Shown in pieces: positions 35,001 to 46,300 of a stretch of 64,000 nt of DNA (position 1 is the stretch's first letter; each line of letters starts with the position of its first letter). Under the pieces are notes generated by a model that was given only the letters and a program-made list of their open reading frames with translations, made no database searches and had not been told where the DNA came from. The translations under genes and the position numbers were made by a program. Source of the stretch: Fratercula arctica (taxonomy: Eukaryota > Chordata > Aves > Charadriiformes > Alcidae); the NCBI GenBank assembly GCA_947846985.1, contig CANTUZ010000001.1, positions 69,209,521 to 69,273,520 of the forward strand. The letters are read 5' to 3'.

Positions 35001-37142
35001 TGTTATTTAGTACAAATTTGCCACAGTACAGTGCATTCTGCCCTGGGTATCAGGGTGTAACATGGGCAGTTCCAGAGAAGTACTTTGGCTGTACTAAAAA
35101 CTGAATAGATCACTTGCCAACGGAGAAAGAGCAAAGCAAATACTCATGACCCAGGCCTTTAAAATCACAATCTTTAGCGGTTAATTAGAAAAGATTGCCT
35201 AGCACCTCAAATTCCATGTCAATCCCTTCTTGCCTTCCTTGATAGTCTAGCCTGCATACTGCAAGCCAAGAAGCTTAAAACTGACAAGGATGACCATTGT
35301 TGTGTTATGGCTTTTCTTTCAGAGACTTACTGTTCTCCTGCACAAAAGTAGGTCAGATTAGTTTCCCCATTACTCCCATAGGAGACCATACTGTTCTAGT
35401 GGCTTTAATGCCCATCATAAATTTATTCATGGACACATGTCTTTGTGTGAATACCGTTCCTTAGCTTAAACAGCTCTTCTTTCTAGCGCTTTTTCTTTTC
35501 CTGTGTGCATTGGTTGACAATGCTCCTATTTACTTCCCTGTTCATTTTACCAGCCTAAACAATTTAAACTCTTCTAGGTTCCCTTCACACGATTCTCCTA
35601 GTGATCCTCATGGCTCTGCCTTGCAAGTCTCAAGGCCTCACTTCGCTGACAGCACTTCATTGGTATTTGCACCGTATTGTTCGACTTTCCTTCACCATGC
35701 TGGCAGCTGGCAACCATCCTGAGGTTCTCACAAGTTTTCATTTCCAAAGTATGAGTTCCTTCCTTGTAGCTGATTTTTTTCTGCTAGTCCCCAAAGGCAG
35801 TATCTTCCTTAAGTACTACATAAATAAATATGCTTAATATACTACATATTAATTCACTATACACAGATAGAGACATTGCTATCACAACTGAGCTGAACAT
35901 TTAGGCTCGAGTCTCCAACTGAATGCCTGAATTCAGAAATGAGGTGTACCCCATAAAGAAAGCCCTCGAGATCTCTTTGCTAGGGTTATTCAGATTATTC
36001 CTAGTGTGCACTGACAGCTCTTCATGAACAGACACAGTCACTTCTGAATGTGCCCAATTGTTTCTAAAAAGTCAGATTTGTAGAGCATTAGAAATAGTTT
36101 TGGAATGTCTTATGGAATAGCGTTCCTTCACCATAGTCAAAAAAACTCAAACAGTTACAATTTTCCTGCAATGCACAGTAAACAGTTTTGTAACCACATA
36201 GTGGAATGAGGTCTCCAGCACATGACTGAAATTGGCTTAACTATGGTAGTGGTCAAAAGAATTAGAGCAATGAGCCACGAATCTATCTGATTATCTTTGA
36301 TACCTTAAGCCATCAATGTACTGAACTCTATTATTTTTGTATTTAATAGGTAATAAGCAACAAATGTATTACACTGGACAGTGGTAGATCTTGCTAATGT
36401 ACATACTGTATCTCACCAATAGAGGCCAGATGGAAGATCAAACAATGCAATATAAGAGACAAATCCCTGTGATAAGTTGTTTATATATTTAGCTGACAGT
36501 GAAACGAAAAAATGAGACTATTGTGGTCTATTTGCAGCTGTTTTCACTGAAGTTCAGGAAATTTGGATTGTTGAACCACAGGAAGCTGTCGTGAGTTGAC
36601 CAAAACTGGAATAGATACTTGTGGAGGCTTTTTTCCATTTTGTATTTTATGTAACTTGTGGCTATTACAGAAAGCTTGATAACTACTCTTTCACTCTGGC
36701 ACTTTATCTAATTATAGTTACTAAATCAAAAAGCTATTTCCCAAAAATGCAATCACATTTTCTTTTTCAAAACACTACATCACAAGCATCCCACTAGGAA
36801 AGGAAACATTTCAAACATTTTATTAAATATATATAGGATTTAATGATGTAAAAGTTGCCTTTTCTGTGCAAGCCAGATCATAGTCATCTCTCAAAAGAAA
36901 GCCTTTTTTTTTTTACTTTCTCTGAAAAAGCAAGATAGAAAAGGACAACTTTAATATATAACCACAATTCTAGGGTATTCTTCCAGGCCAGACTCACGTA
37001 TCTATCTTCTTACCTGCTAATCTTTATTTTCTCGCCAATTTTTATGACCTTTTAGCATTTACCCATGGTTTGCAAATTCTGCCTCACCTCATATGTCTAT
37101 AAAGAATGCAGATGGCAATGAAGGAACAGAAGCGCTTATAGA
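29099..37142. other. IL18R1 - IL18RAP intergenic region, left part
   Basis: About 8 kb upstream of IL18RAP. Apart from the candidate first exon near 32645, I see no gene, only short unsupported frames. It is the most likely home of IL18RAP regulatory sequence. Confidence 0.7.
32645..32760 (-). promoter_or_regulatory. Candidate distal first exon / promoter of IL18RAP
   Basis: On the minus strand a consensus donor GTGCAG|GTAAGA ends a possible exon at 32645, about 3.5 kb upstream of the IL18RAP coding start, which itself begins with an acceptor. Just upstream lies GGAATTTCC (32721-32729), a good match to a Rel/NF-kB site, and further upstream TTCC/GGAA ETS-type cores. No TATA box seen. The exon start is a guess and there is no transcript evidence. 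Confidence 0.3.
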
Positions 37143-37177
37143 TGTGGTGAGACAGCTCACATGACTGGAATGCTGTC

Positions 37178-39040
37178 ATGGATGGCTATGTCCTTTTCAG
37201 GAAAGACAGACCAGCGAGGCGTGGTGGTGGAGTTGCACTCTACGTGAGAGGACAACTGGAATGCATCGAGCTCTCACTAGGGGCGGATGAAGAGAGGGTT
37301 GAGAGCTTGTGGGTAAGGATTAAGGGGCAGGCAAATATGAGGGACACTGTTGTGGGTGTTTATTACAGGCCACCTGATCAGGATGGGGAAGCTGATGAGG
37401 CTTTCTACAGACAGCTGAAGGTTGCCTCGCAACCGCAGACCTTGGTTCTTATGGGGGACTTCAATCACTCCAGTATCTGCTGGGAAGACCACACATGCAG
37501 GCACGCACAGTTCAGGAGGCTCCTCCAGTGCATTGATGATAACTTCTTGACACAGGTGGTGCAGGAGCCAACAAGGAGAGGAGCACTCCTGGACCTGGTA
37601 CTGACAAACACAGAGGGACTGGCGGAGGATGTTAAGGTTGGGGGCACCCTAGGTTGTAGTGATCATGAAATGATAGAGTTCAGGATCATGGGTACTACGC
37701 ACAATACAACAAGAAGTAAAATTATAACCTTGGATTTCAGGAGGGCTAACTTTGACCTCTTCGAGAAACTGCTTGGGGAGATCCCGTGGGCTACAGCTCT
37801 GGAAGGCAAAGGGACTCAAGAAAGCTGGTTGGTATTCAAAGACCACTTCCTCCAAGCTCAGGATCGGTGCATCCCTAAGAGAAAGAAATCAGCCAAGGGA
37901 CGCAGCAGACCTGCATGGTTGAGCAGGGAGCTTCTGAAAGAGCTCAAGTGGAAGAAGGAAGTTTACAGTAAGTGGAAGAATGGACTGACCCCTTGGGAGG
38001 ATTACAAGAATGCCGCCAGAGCGTGCAGGGATGAAACGAGGAAAGCCAAGGCCGTCTTGGAATTAAACCTGGCAAGGGATGTCAAGCTCAACAGGAAGGG
38101 TTTCTACAAGTATATTAGAGGCAAAAGGAAGACCAGAGAAGTTGTGGGCCCACTGTTGAATGAGACAGGAGCCATGGAGATGGAGGATGCGGAGGAGGCG
38201 GAGTTATTGAATGCCTTCTTTGCTTCGGTCTTTACTGCTCGGCCCAGCCCTCAGGAGTCCCAGGCTTTGGGGAAAGTAACGGGGAAAGAAGAAGACTTCC
38301 CCTGGGTTGAGGAGGATCAAGTGAGGGATCAATTAGGTCAATTAGATATTCACAAGTCCATGGGTCCCGATGGGATGCACACAAGAGTGCCGAGGGAGCT
38401 GGCAGAAGTTATTGCTGGGCCACTCTCCATCATCTTTGAAAGGTCCTGGAGAACAGGCGAGGTGCCTGAGGACTGGAGGAAAGCCAGTGTCACTCCAGTC
38501 TTCAAAAAAGGCAAGAAGGAGGAGCCGGGGAAGTACAGGCCGGTCAGCCTCACCTCCATCCCTGGAAAGATGATGGAACAGCTCGTTCTGGGCATCATCT
38601 CAAGGCATGTGGAGGAAAAGAAAGCTATCAGAAGTACTCAACATGGATTCACCAAGGGGAAATCATGTCTGACTAATCTGATAGCCTTCTATGACAGCAT
38701 GACTGGATGGATAGATGAGGGGAGGGCGATAGATGTGGTCTACCTTGACTTAAGCAAGGCATTTGACACGGTCTCCCACAGCATCCTCATAGGGAAGCTT
38801 AGGAAGTGTGGGTTAGATGAATGGACAGTAAGGTGGATAGATAACTGGTTAAAAGACAGAACTCAGAGGGTTGTGATTAGGGGCACAGAATCTAGTTGGA
38901 GACCAGTGACGAGTGGTGTTCCCCAGGGGTCAGTACTGGGTCCAGTCCTCTTTAATATATTCATCAATGACCTGGATGAGGGGATAGAGTGCACCCTCAG
39001 CAAGTTTGCCAATGACACAAAGCTGGGGGGGGGTGGCTGA
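37178..39040 (+). pseudogene. CR1 ORF2 remnant: endonuclease/reverse transcriptase, frame 1
   Basis: Open for 620 codons without its N-terminal endonuclease part. The reverse-transcriptase A box ([10 protein letters not shown], about residue 520), B box ([10 protein letters not shown], about 580) and C box are visible. The C box, normally FADD in CR1, reads FAND (Asn codon AAT at 39011-39013), so one of the metal-binding aspartates is lost. The frame stops at TGA 39038-39040 after the G9 run. Such an enzyme would copy element RNA into DNA at a nicked site; this copy should be inactive. Confidence 0.88.
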
Positions 39041-39569
39041 CACACCAGAAGGCTGTGCCACCATACAGAGAGACCTGGACAGGTTGGAGATTTGGGCAGA
39101 GAGGAACCTTATGAATTTCAACAAGGGCAAGTGTAGGGTGCTGTACCTGGGGAGGAATAACCCCATGCACCAGTACAGGTTGGGTGCTGACCTGCTGGAG
39201 AGCAGCTCAGTGGAAAGAGACCTGAGAGTCCTGGTGGACAACGGGATGACCATGAGTCAGCACTGTGCCCTCATGGCCAAGAAGGCCAATGGCATCCTGG
39301 GGTGCATCAAGAAGAGTGTGGCCAGCAAGTCGAGGGAGGTCATCCTCCCCCTCTACTCTGCCTTGGTGAGGCTGCATCTGGAGTACTGTGTCCAGTTCTG
39401 GGCTCCCCGGTTCAAGAAGGACAGGGAACTGCTGGAGAGGGTTCAGCAAAGGACTACCAAGATGATGAGGGGACTGGAACACCTCTTTTATGAAGAAAGT
39501 CTGAGGGATTTGGGTCTCTTCAGTCTGGAAAAAAAGACGGCTGAGGGGGGACCTTATCAACACTTATAA
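39006..39569 (+). pseudogene. CR1 ORF2 remnant: C-terminal part, frame 2
   Basis: Continues the CR1 protein in the next frame from the G run: [57 protein letters not shown] sequence (as [18 protein letters not shown]) and LFSLEKK. A second shift near 39540 leads to an early stop at 39567-39569, before the normal C-terminal region that is still visible at the DNA level to about 39800. Confidence 0.85.
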
Positions 39570-39868
39570 ATACTTAAAGGGTGGGTGTCAGGAGGATGGG
39601 GCCAGGCTCTTTTCAGTGGTGCCCAGTGACAGGACAAGAGGTAACGGGCACAAACTTGACCATAGGAAGTTCCACCTAAACATGAGGAGGGACTTCTTTA
39701 CTTTGAGGGTGGCAGAGCACTGTAACAGGCTGCCCAGAGAGGGGGTGGAGTCTCCGTCTCTGGAGACATTCAAAACCCACCTGGGCACATTCCTGTGCAA
39801 CCTGCTCTGGCACGGGGGTTGGACTAGATGATCTCCAGAGGTCCCTTCCAACCCTATGATTCTATGAT

Positions 39869-42644
39869 AGTAGGAAGAAATTATAGATCTGGAACTAGAC
39901 ATGGTGTCCATTTGGAGGAGCCCCTTCACTGAAGGAGTCCCTCCGGACTCGGTGCACTGAAGGCAGACACATAACACAGGGTATGGACAACTATAATTCA
40001 CAAACCTTGTACATTTCCAGGCCCTCATACGGTACTACACTATAGTACTGATACTGTATACAATAGTCATAACTCTTCCCAATATTTATGTTCAAATTAT
40101 CGACAGACAAGATTTCTTGGATACTCTTTTTCTTCCAGCCTGCACTGTGCATGGTAGAAAGTGGTCAACCAGGAACACTAAAAAAATGCAGACACAGACT
40201 AAGCTCTCACAGTCACTACCATGTGGTAGCTCATGCAAGAAAGACAAGAATCTTCAAGACTGGTGTCTTACAAAAGCTGTCTCCTCAGTGATCCCATCTG
40301 CATTCTCCTCTGGGAAATTACATATTCCAATCACTTCTTTGGATTTGGCTTTGTTTAAATTGTCCTACAGTACAAATGAGACATTTATTGCTTGTGGAGA
40401 GCAGCCCTAACAACACTCTTGCTTTTTATTGCATTTTTTCTTCTTACTGTAAGTTTTATTTTTGACACTTACTGCTTTCTAACTGCAGCAAAAACAGAAG
40501 CCACAGATGTAGAAAGGGGGAAATAAAGTTTTATTAAGTGCAAAAATGGAACAAAAAATGCAATGTAAATCACTGAAATGACCCATTACCTCAAACCAAC
40601 TATCATGGGAATTCACTTATAAATTGACATATGCATGATCAGACAAATCAACACAACTACAGTCTATAGAAGTCATATTAGCAGCTCCTTTTCTCTAGGG
40701 ACTGGTAAACAGAAAGCACACATTTCCAAGCCCTGATTAAAGTCAGCAATTCAGGATATAAGAGCAATAAGGACAACATCTGGTGTTAATATAAGGATGC
40801 ATACCCTTAATTTCCCTTGTCTCCCCTTACCACAACATGGGCAGTGACGATCAGCTATAGAGATTAAATGAATGTGTTGAGATACCATTCTACGCAAAAA
40901 TACTTGCCCCTTTACAGATATTGAGTAGCACATCGAACTACATCTGAGTGTCTGTTTTGCTGGCATTCAAACAGCTTTGGAGTTAATGCCATTTAGCTTT
41001 CGACCTTCCTCATGTGAAATCCTCTGATATTCTGTAAAACCTCAGTGTGGTCAAATTCTGTATGGTTTCACAACCTTCAGGTTACAGCTTCATGAGTGCA
41101 GTCACAGCATCTCTCCAAGCTGAGGTTCAGGGCAAATTCAATCTCAATTTATAGTAGCTGATTCTCATAGAGGGTAGGCTCAGTCCAGAGCTTTTAACAA
41201 ACCACTTGCACTATCTTTATTCATATGTGTAGTATAATACATTTGACATTTTACGGTGTTAGGTAACAGATTGACAACAGCATATGAAAAAATTATGCAG
41301 CTAAGGAGTAAGTTCAACACCTCAGTTAAGTATCAGGAAAGTTACTAACTTTTCTGTCAGCTGTTTCGCCAAGAAATGGATGTGCCTGGGATGTCAGATG
41401 GCATTTCTGAAGTAGGGGCAATCATTAGTACTGGAGCAGAATGTTAAAACTGATCCGTGATTACAAATCACAGGAAACGCTGGTAGAGAAGAACTGAACC
41501 TTGAGAAAGATTTGGAAATATAAAGACACGCGTATCTACAGAGCATAAATCCTCTTCAGTAAAAGCTTAAGCCAGAAAATGGCTTTTGCCTAAGGATCAC
41601 ATTTAAATAGCTCTTTAGTTACCTAATAGAAAGAGGCAGATGTCCTGGAGCTGATCTGAAGGATACCACACGTGTGCCTTATTCCTTTGTTTGTTTTCAT
41701 CTGCGTGTTAACCTGGCAACTGTGTTGTCTTCATTCTGTTATGATTGATTGCAGGATATTTGACAAAAAACAAGGTATTTCATTCTCATGAGTCTTGAGA
41801 CATTGCCATGACACCTAGCACTCCAGTTGCATCCTCAAGTTCACTGAGAAGGTAATGGAGCTCCTCCACTACAGCTGCATGAATTAAGTGTCAGTGTCAA
41901 AGAGATGTCTCCTCATAACTAGCATTAGTTGAATGCAAGACAATGATGAGAGTGGGCTAAGCCTTGATGGTTTCCCAGCAAACTGACAGATCTTCCAAAA
42001 TGATTCTCCATTGATTTTTCCTCATTGGTACTACGAGGAAATACGGTTCCATTTTATCTAGGAATTTATGTCAGATTGGTATCTTCTGCCAGACAGCTAA
42101 TAATAAGGGAGGATTACCATGGTTTTGAATGGCATTACTAAGTTTGTTTTAAAAAATAGTGCTAAGTACAAATGTTCCAAAGGTTTAGGAGTACATGTAC
42201 ATACCGACGATCTCATTTTCACATAAATCCCCTACATCCCTCAGTGAAGGCAGCTCAGGGTCCACAAACAAAACACTATTATCTCTATCCCATCCACCTC
42301 TTCTCACTCCCAAAATGAGCATTTACACTATTGTCAGTGAAATAAGAGGATGGAAACAGTCTTTATCATTCTTCCAAATCACTCCCACTTGGCTTGTCTA
42401 GGCCACATACAGGTCAGCAGTGAATACTGTTAGCCCGACCGAATCTGACCAACTCTTTCTCTGTTGCCCTACTCCCTTTTCTCTGTTTTCACTTGATTTT
42501 TCTGCTTGACATTGCCCAAAGCCTGCATGCCAAGTTCTCTAGGGCACAAGCCTTTTAGGTCTACTCCCAAGCAGGATCCTTAGGAAATACCAAAATACAA
42601 ACCCAAGAGCGTCTAAATAATAATACTTTGCAAACACTGATATA
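39869..42644. other. IL18R1 - IL18RAP intergenic region, right part
   Basis: About 2.8 kb between the CR1 element and the IL18R1 polyadenylation signal. Nothing recognised. Confidence 0.7.
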
Positions 42645-42650
42645 TTTATT
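42645..42650 (-). terminator. IL18R1: Polyadenylation signal of IL18R1
   Basis: AATAAA on the minus strand about 320 nt after the IL18R1 stop, followed about 30 nt later by a GT-rich stretch (GGGTTTGTATTTTGG region), as expected for a cleavage site. It is the first AATAAA after the stop. Confidence 0.55.
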
Positions 42651-42971
42651 GTGGGGCCTCAAAAAGTATGCAATTATAACTAATATCACTCTACATTACT
42701 AGAAAATGTGAAATCAAAATATTTTACATTGTTCTTCGTGTCTTGTGGCAAGTCCTAAGCAGAATCAAATTTCTGCTCCTTGTGCAGATCGCTGAGGAAA
42801 CTCTCTGGGATACCATTTAGCATTGGGGTTAACATTGTCCTAGCCACTGTAACAATTTCTACATTCTTCACAGATCTCAGACTTGGCCTCTTAAGAACAC
42901 TGAAGTAAGTGTGCGGTTTGTGTTTTCTAGTAGTTAGCAAGTCTAGTAGTTTTCTTCTGTCTCCAGAATTG

Positions 42972-43372
42972 TTACACGACTGGGTTAAAGCCACAACCTT
43001 CAGTCCATGGTTGAGCCCCTTCTGAGCCTAGGTCAAGATTATTACAGTGTTCTTTGGTGTTTATCTTGGTAGGTTTTGCTGGCATCAGGTATCGAAGGTT
43101 CTTCCAAAATCTGGAATTCACAGGAAGAGATTTATCCTTTTTCCACTTCACAATCCTCTCTGATGGTAAAAGAGACAGTGATTCTGGCAAGAAATTGTAG
43201 TTACTTATAGGCATATATTCAATCAATATGATCTTAGTTTTCCTTTCAACTAGGGCTTTATGTAGTCCACTCTCAAGTTCGTATATGGCTCTGTCAGAAA
43301 TGTAGTTCTGGCTCAGTATAATGATTAATCGTCGACTTTTGTCAATGAATGAATGAATATCATCAACAACCG
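42972..43372 (-). CDS. IL18R1: IL18R1 coding exon 10 (TIR domain, second part, and stop)
   Basis: 401 coding nt, acceptor AATTTGCAG|CG, TAA stop at 42974-42972. Encodes [60 protein letters not shown] and box 3 [14 protein letters not shown], then a tail ending FNPVV. The tail is longer than the human one as I recall it, which largely explains the larger total length. Confidence 0.94.
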
Positions 43373-46300
43373 CTGCAAATTAAGGATAAATGTGTTATTA
43401 AACTAAGTTGAAAGGATAGGGACCTAATCGACTTATCCTTTAACAATTGTATGTATACCAACTGTTCCCCTTATAAAGTGAGAGCATGTAAGCATCCAGT
43501 CCATAAGAAGAGATTAATATGCATTGCAGATTAAGAGTTTGCAAAAATGAGCTCAGGAATAGCAAAAACTTGTTTTTCTGGAGCAGTTAAAACTGACACA
43601 CAATCTCCAGCTGTCCTACACAGCTGTCTGTCAGTAGTCACACGGATAGAAGGTCACAGCAAAATTTATTTTCCCTCCAACCAGACATCTCTTTGCTTCT
43701 CCATAATAAATACCATTGGAGTGATTCCACAGAAAGTCACCAAGAGCAACGTCTCTCCAAATATTCAGTAACCCTCAGGTTACTCTTTCCTTTACGACAC
43801 CAAATACCCAAATCTATTGCCAGTAATATAAGGTTAAGAAGACTAGCATGTGATGACAGAATGAGTTTCAACTGTGTTTTAGATCCATTTAGATCCATGA
43901 CTTCCGTCATGACAAGCAATGAATGAAATCAAATGGTGATACCCTTCAAACACCCGTGCACCCAATTGAATTCTCATGCACAACTTCCTGTGGTTGCTTC
44001 AGCACCATGGGACGACAAGGTCTACAGAAACCAGAGATCTAGAAAACCTTTTAGGGAAAGGCAAAGCAAACTGCAAAGAGAAAACTGAGAGGAGAAGGAG
44101 GCTGACAAGGGTATTACAACACACCAAAGGCTCCTGTAAATAGAAGGAAATACTCTGTTTTCCATATTCACAACAGATCAGCCCACAGAAAAGCTAAAAC
44201 TACTGCAAGGAAACAAGCTAAAATTATCAAAAGAATCAGATTGAACACTTTGGAAAGCCTTTTTTTAATACTTAAGGAGAGATAATACCTGGAAAAAAAT
44301 GGCTTGGGAGAGTTGTGGCACCTCTGAGGTTAGAAAAATATGTCAGGAATGGATACAAGGAGAGAAGATCCTGCTTTGTGAATGGGGGTGACTGATCTTA
44401 TTGCTCTGTGTTTCTAACAATGAAATCCTATTCCTCAACTAAATCTTTGGACTAAATGGAATCCCTCAGTATCATTTTTCCAAGCATCTGCAAAAAGCCA
44501 TCTATCCATACGACATTTAGAGAAACAAAACTCCATGCTCTCATTTCTATTTTGTTATGGAATCCATTACATTCACAAAATGGTTTCAATGCCCACACTA
44601 AAGATACAGCAAACATATAAGTTACCCGAGAATAACTAGTACCAGAGTGTCATGATTTCAGCTGGGATGGAGTTAAATTTCTTGCTAGCAGCTGGTATGT
44701 GCCTATGTTTCATATTCGGGATAACAGTGGTGTTGATAGTGGTTTTGGTTGTGGCTAAGCACTCAAGGCTTTTTCTGCTCCTCACACCGCCCCACCAGCG
44801 AGCAGGCTGGGTGTGCACAAGAAGTTGGGAGAAGACACAGCCAGGACAGCTGACCCCAACTGACCAAAGGGATATTCCATACCACATGACGTCATGCTCA
44901 GTATAAAGAGCTCGGGGAAGAAAGAGGAAGAGGGGGACGTTCTCAGTGATGGCGTCACTGTTATGCGTGACGGACCCCTGCTTTCCTGGAGATGGCTGAA
45001 CACCTGCCTGTCGATGGGAAGCCGGGAATTAATTCCTTGCTTTGCTTTGCTTGTGCATGCAGATTTTGCTTTACCTGTTAGTCTGTCTTTATCTCAACCC
45101 AGGAGTTTTCTCACTTTTGCTCTTCTGATTCTCTCTCCCATCCCACCAAGTGGGGAGTGAGCAAGTGGCTGCATGGTCCAAGAAGATGGCTGGGGTTAAG
45201 CCACAACACAGAGACACCAGTTGCTCTGTGCAGTAAATGTGAGCTCATTCATAGGCACCTGCTCTCAGCAAAAGCAGAGTAAGAGCACTATTACTGTGAA
45301 ACAGCTGACATCATCTGTGTTCTCACCTTAACTTTCTCCATGCTAGCTTTTTCATCTGTTCATCTTGGTTCTGTGTAATCAAAGATATGTGTGTATGTAT
45401 GTGTGTAGGTTTATATAAATTCATAAATATATCTATAAAATATCTAAAATGTATGCATGCAAACTTTGCATGCATATGGTCTAGATTAAATTAAAAATGT
45501 AGCATTTCAATGCACAACACATTTCACAGAATTCCTTCTAATTACAGACTTTCACCTTTATGTGAAAATTATGTGCCTATTTAATGACAAGAATATTCAA
45601 TACAGAACATTCAATACACTTACCTCCTCCAGGGGATACATCCCTCTCAAATATACATAACTTGTAGCCAAAGTTTTCTTCTAATATCATGGGTAATATA
45701 TTCAAAGCAAATTCTCTCTCTTCTTCAGTAGAAGAAACATAATCTTTCAGGTAAGACACAAAGGCATCATATTCTTTTCCATCTGAAATGAAATCACGAA
45801 TTGTTGTCTTGTTAGCAACCATTAGAAATACAGCATCTGATCCACCATTCTGGTTTTCAAAGTTGTTGTCTCAGTAGCAAAGCATCTAGAAACTCATGCT
45901 CTTTCCTTTGTACCCCAAACAGTCGTCAAACAAAAAAATAAATACATTCCTGAATCAATTTAAGTTTGATACAAAAGATGCTGATTGCATTTGGCAAATA
46001 TTTGAAAATAACGTAACCTTTCCACATTAAGGTGTTTTGGGTTTTTTTAAAATAGATTAATTTAACCAGTTAATGTCACATCTGTGATGATCAAGAAAAT
46101 GAAGGGAAGTAAAATATGTGTCTGTAACCTGAAAAGAATGCTATTTAAGTGATACTGCAGATTTCCACATTTATTTTACTTTCTGTCTCAGACTATCAAG
46201 TAGTTCTGTGGAATGGGTACTAGCAAAAGAGAATGAACCAATTTATTACTTTAATTACCATGTCTGGTAATGCTTTTGGCAGTAATTTGCAAATGCAAAA

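Larger units (their letters stand above)
37143..39868 (+). mobile_element. CR1 LINE, 5'-truncated, with broken ORF2
   Basis: A 2.7 kb non-LTR retrotransposon of the CR1 family. The first recognisable codons are at about 37150 and contain a stop (TGA, 37148-37150). A 620-codon frame from 37178 covers the end of the endonuclease domain ([23 protein letters not shown]) and the reverse transcriptase ([32 protein letters not shown], then FAND). The frame ends at 39040 in a G9 run and continues in another frame from about 39033 to 39569. The 3' end has the CR1 consensus GGTTGGACTAGATGATCTCC and the ATTCTATGAT tail. It is antisense to the flanking IL18 receptor genes and lies between them. Confidence 0.93.
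43373..45623 (-). other. IL18R1: IL18R1 intron 9
   Basis: Splits the TIR domain between boxes 2 and 3 and carries the solo LTR at 44648-45208. A TATGTGTG-rich stretch lies at about 45386-45410. Confidence 0.85.

Noticed and set aside
37277..39563. Several minus-strand frames of 60-118 codons
   Set aside because: Shadows of the CR1 reverse-transcriptase frame on the other strand.
44636..45160. Frames of 73-88 codons on both strands
   Set aside because: They lie inside the solo LTR, which carries promoter sequence and no viral genes.
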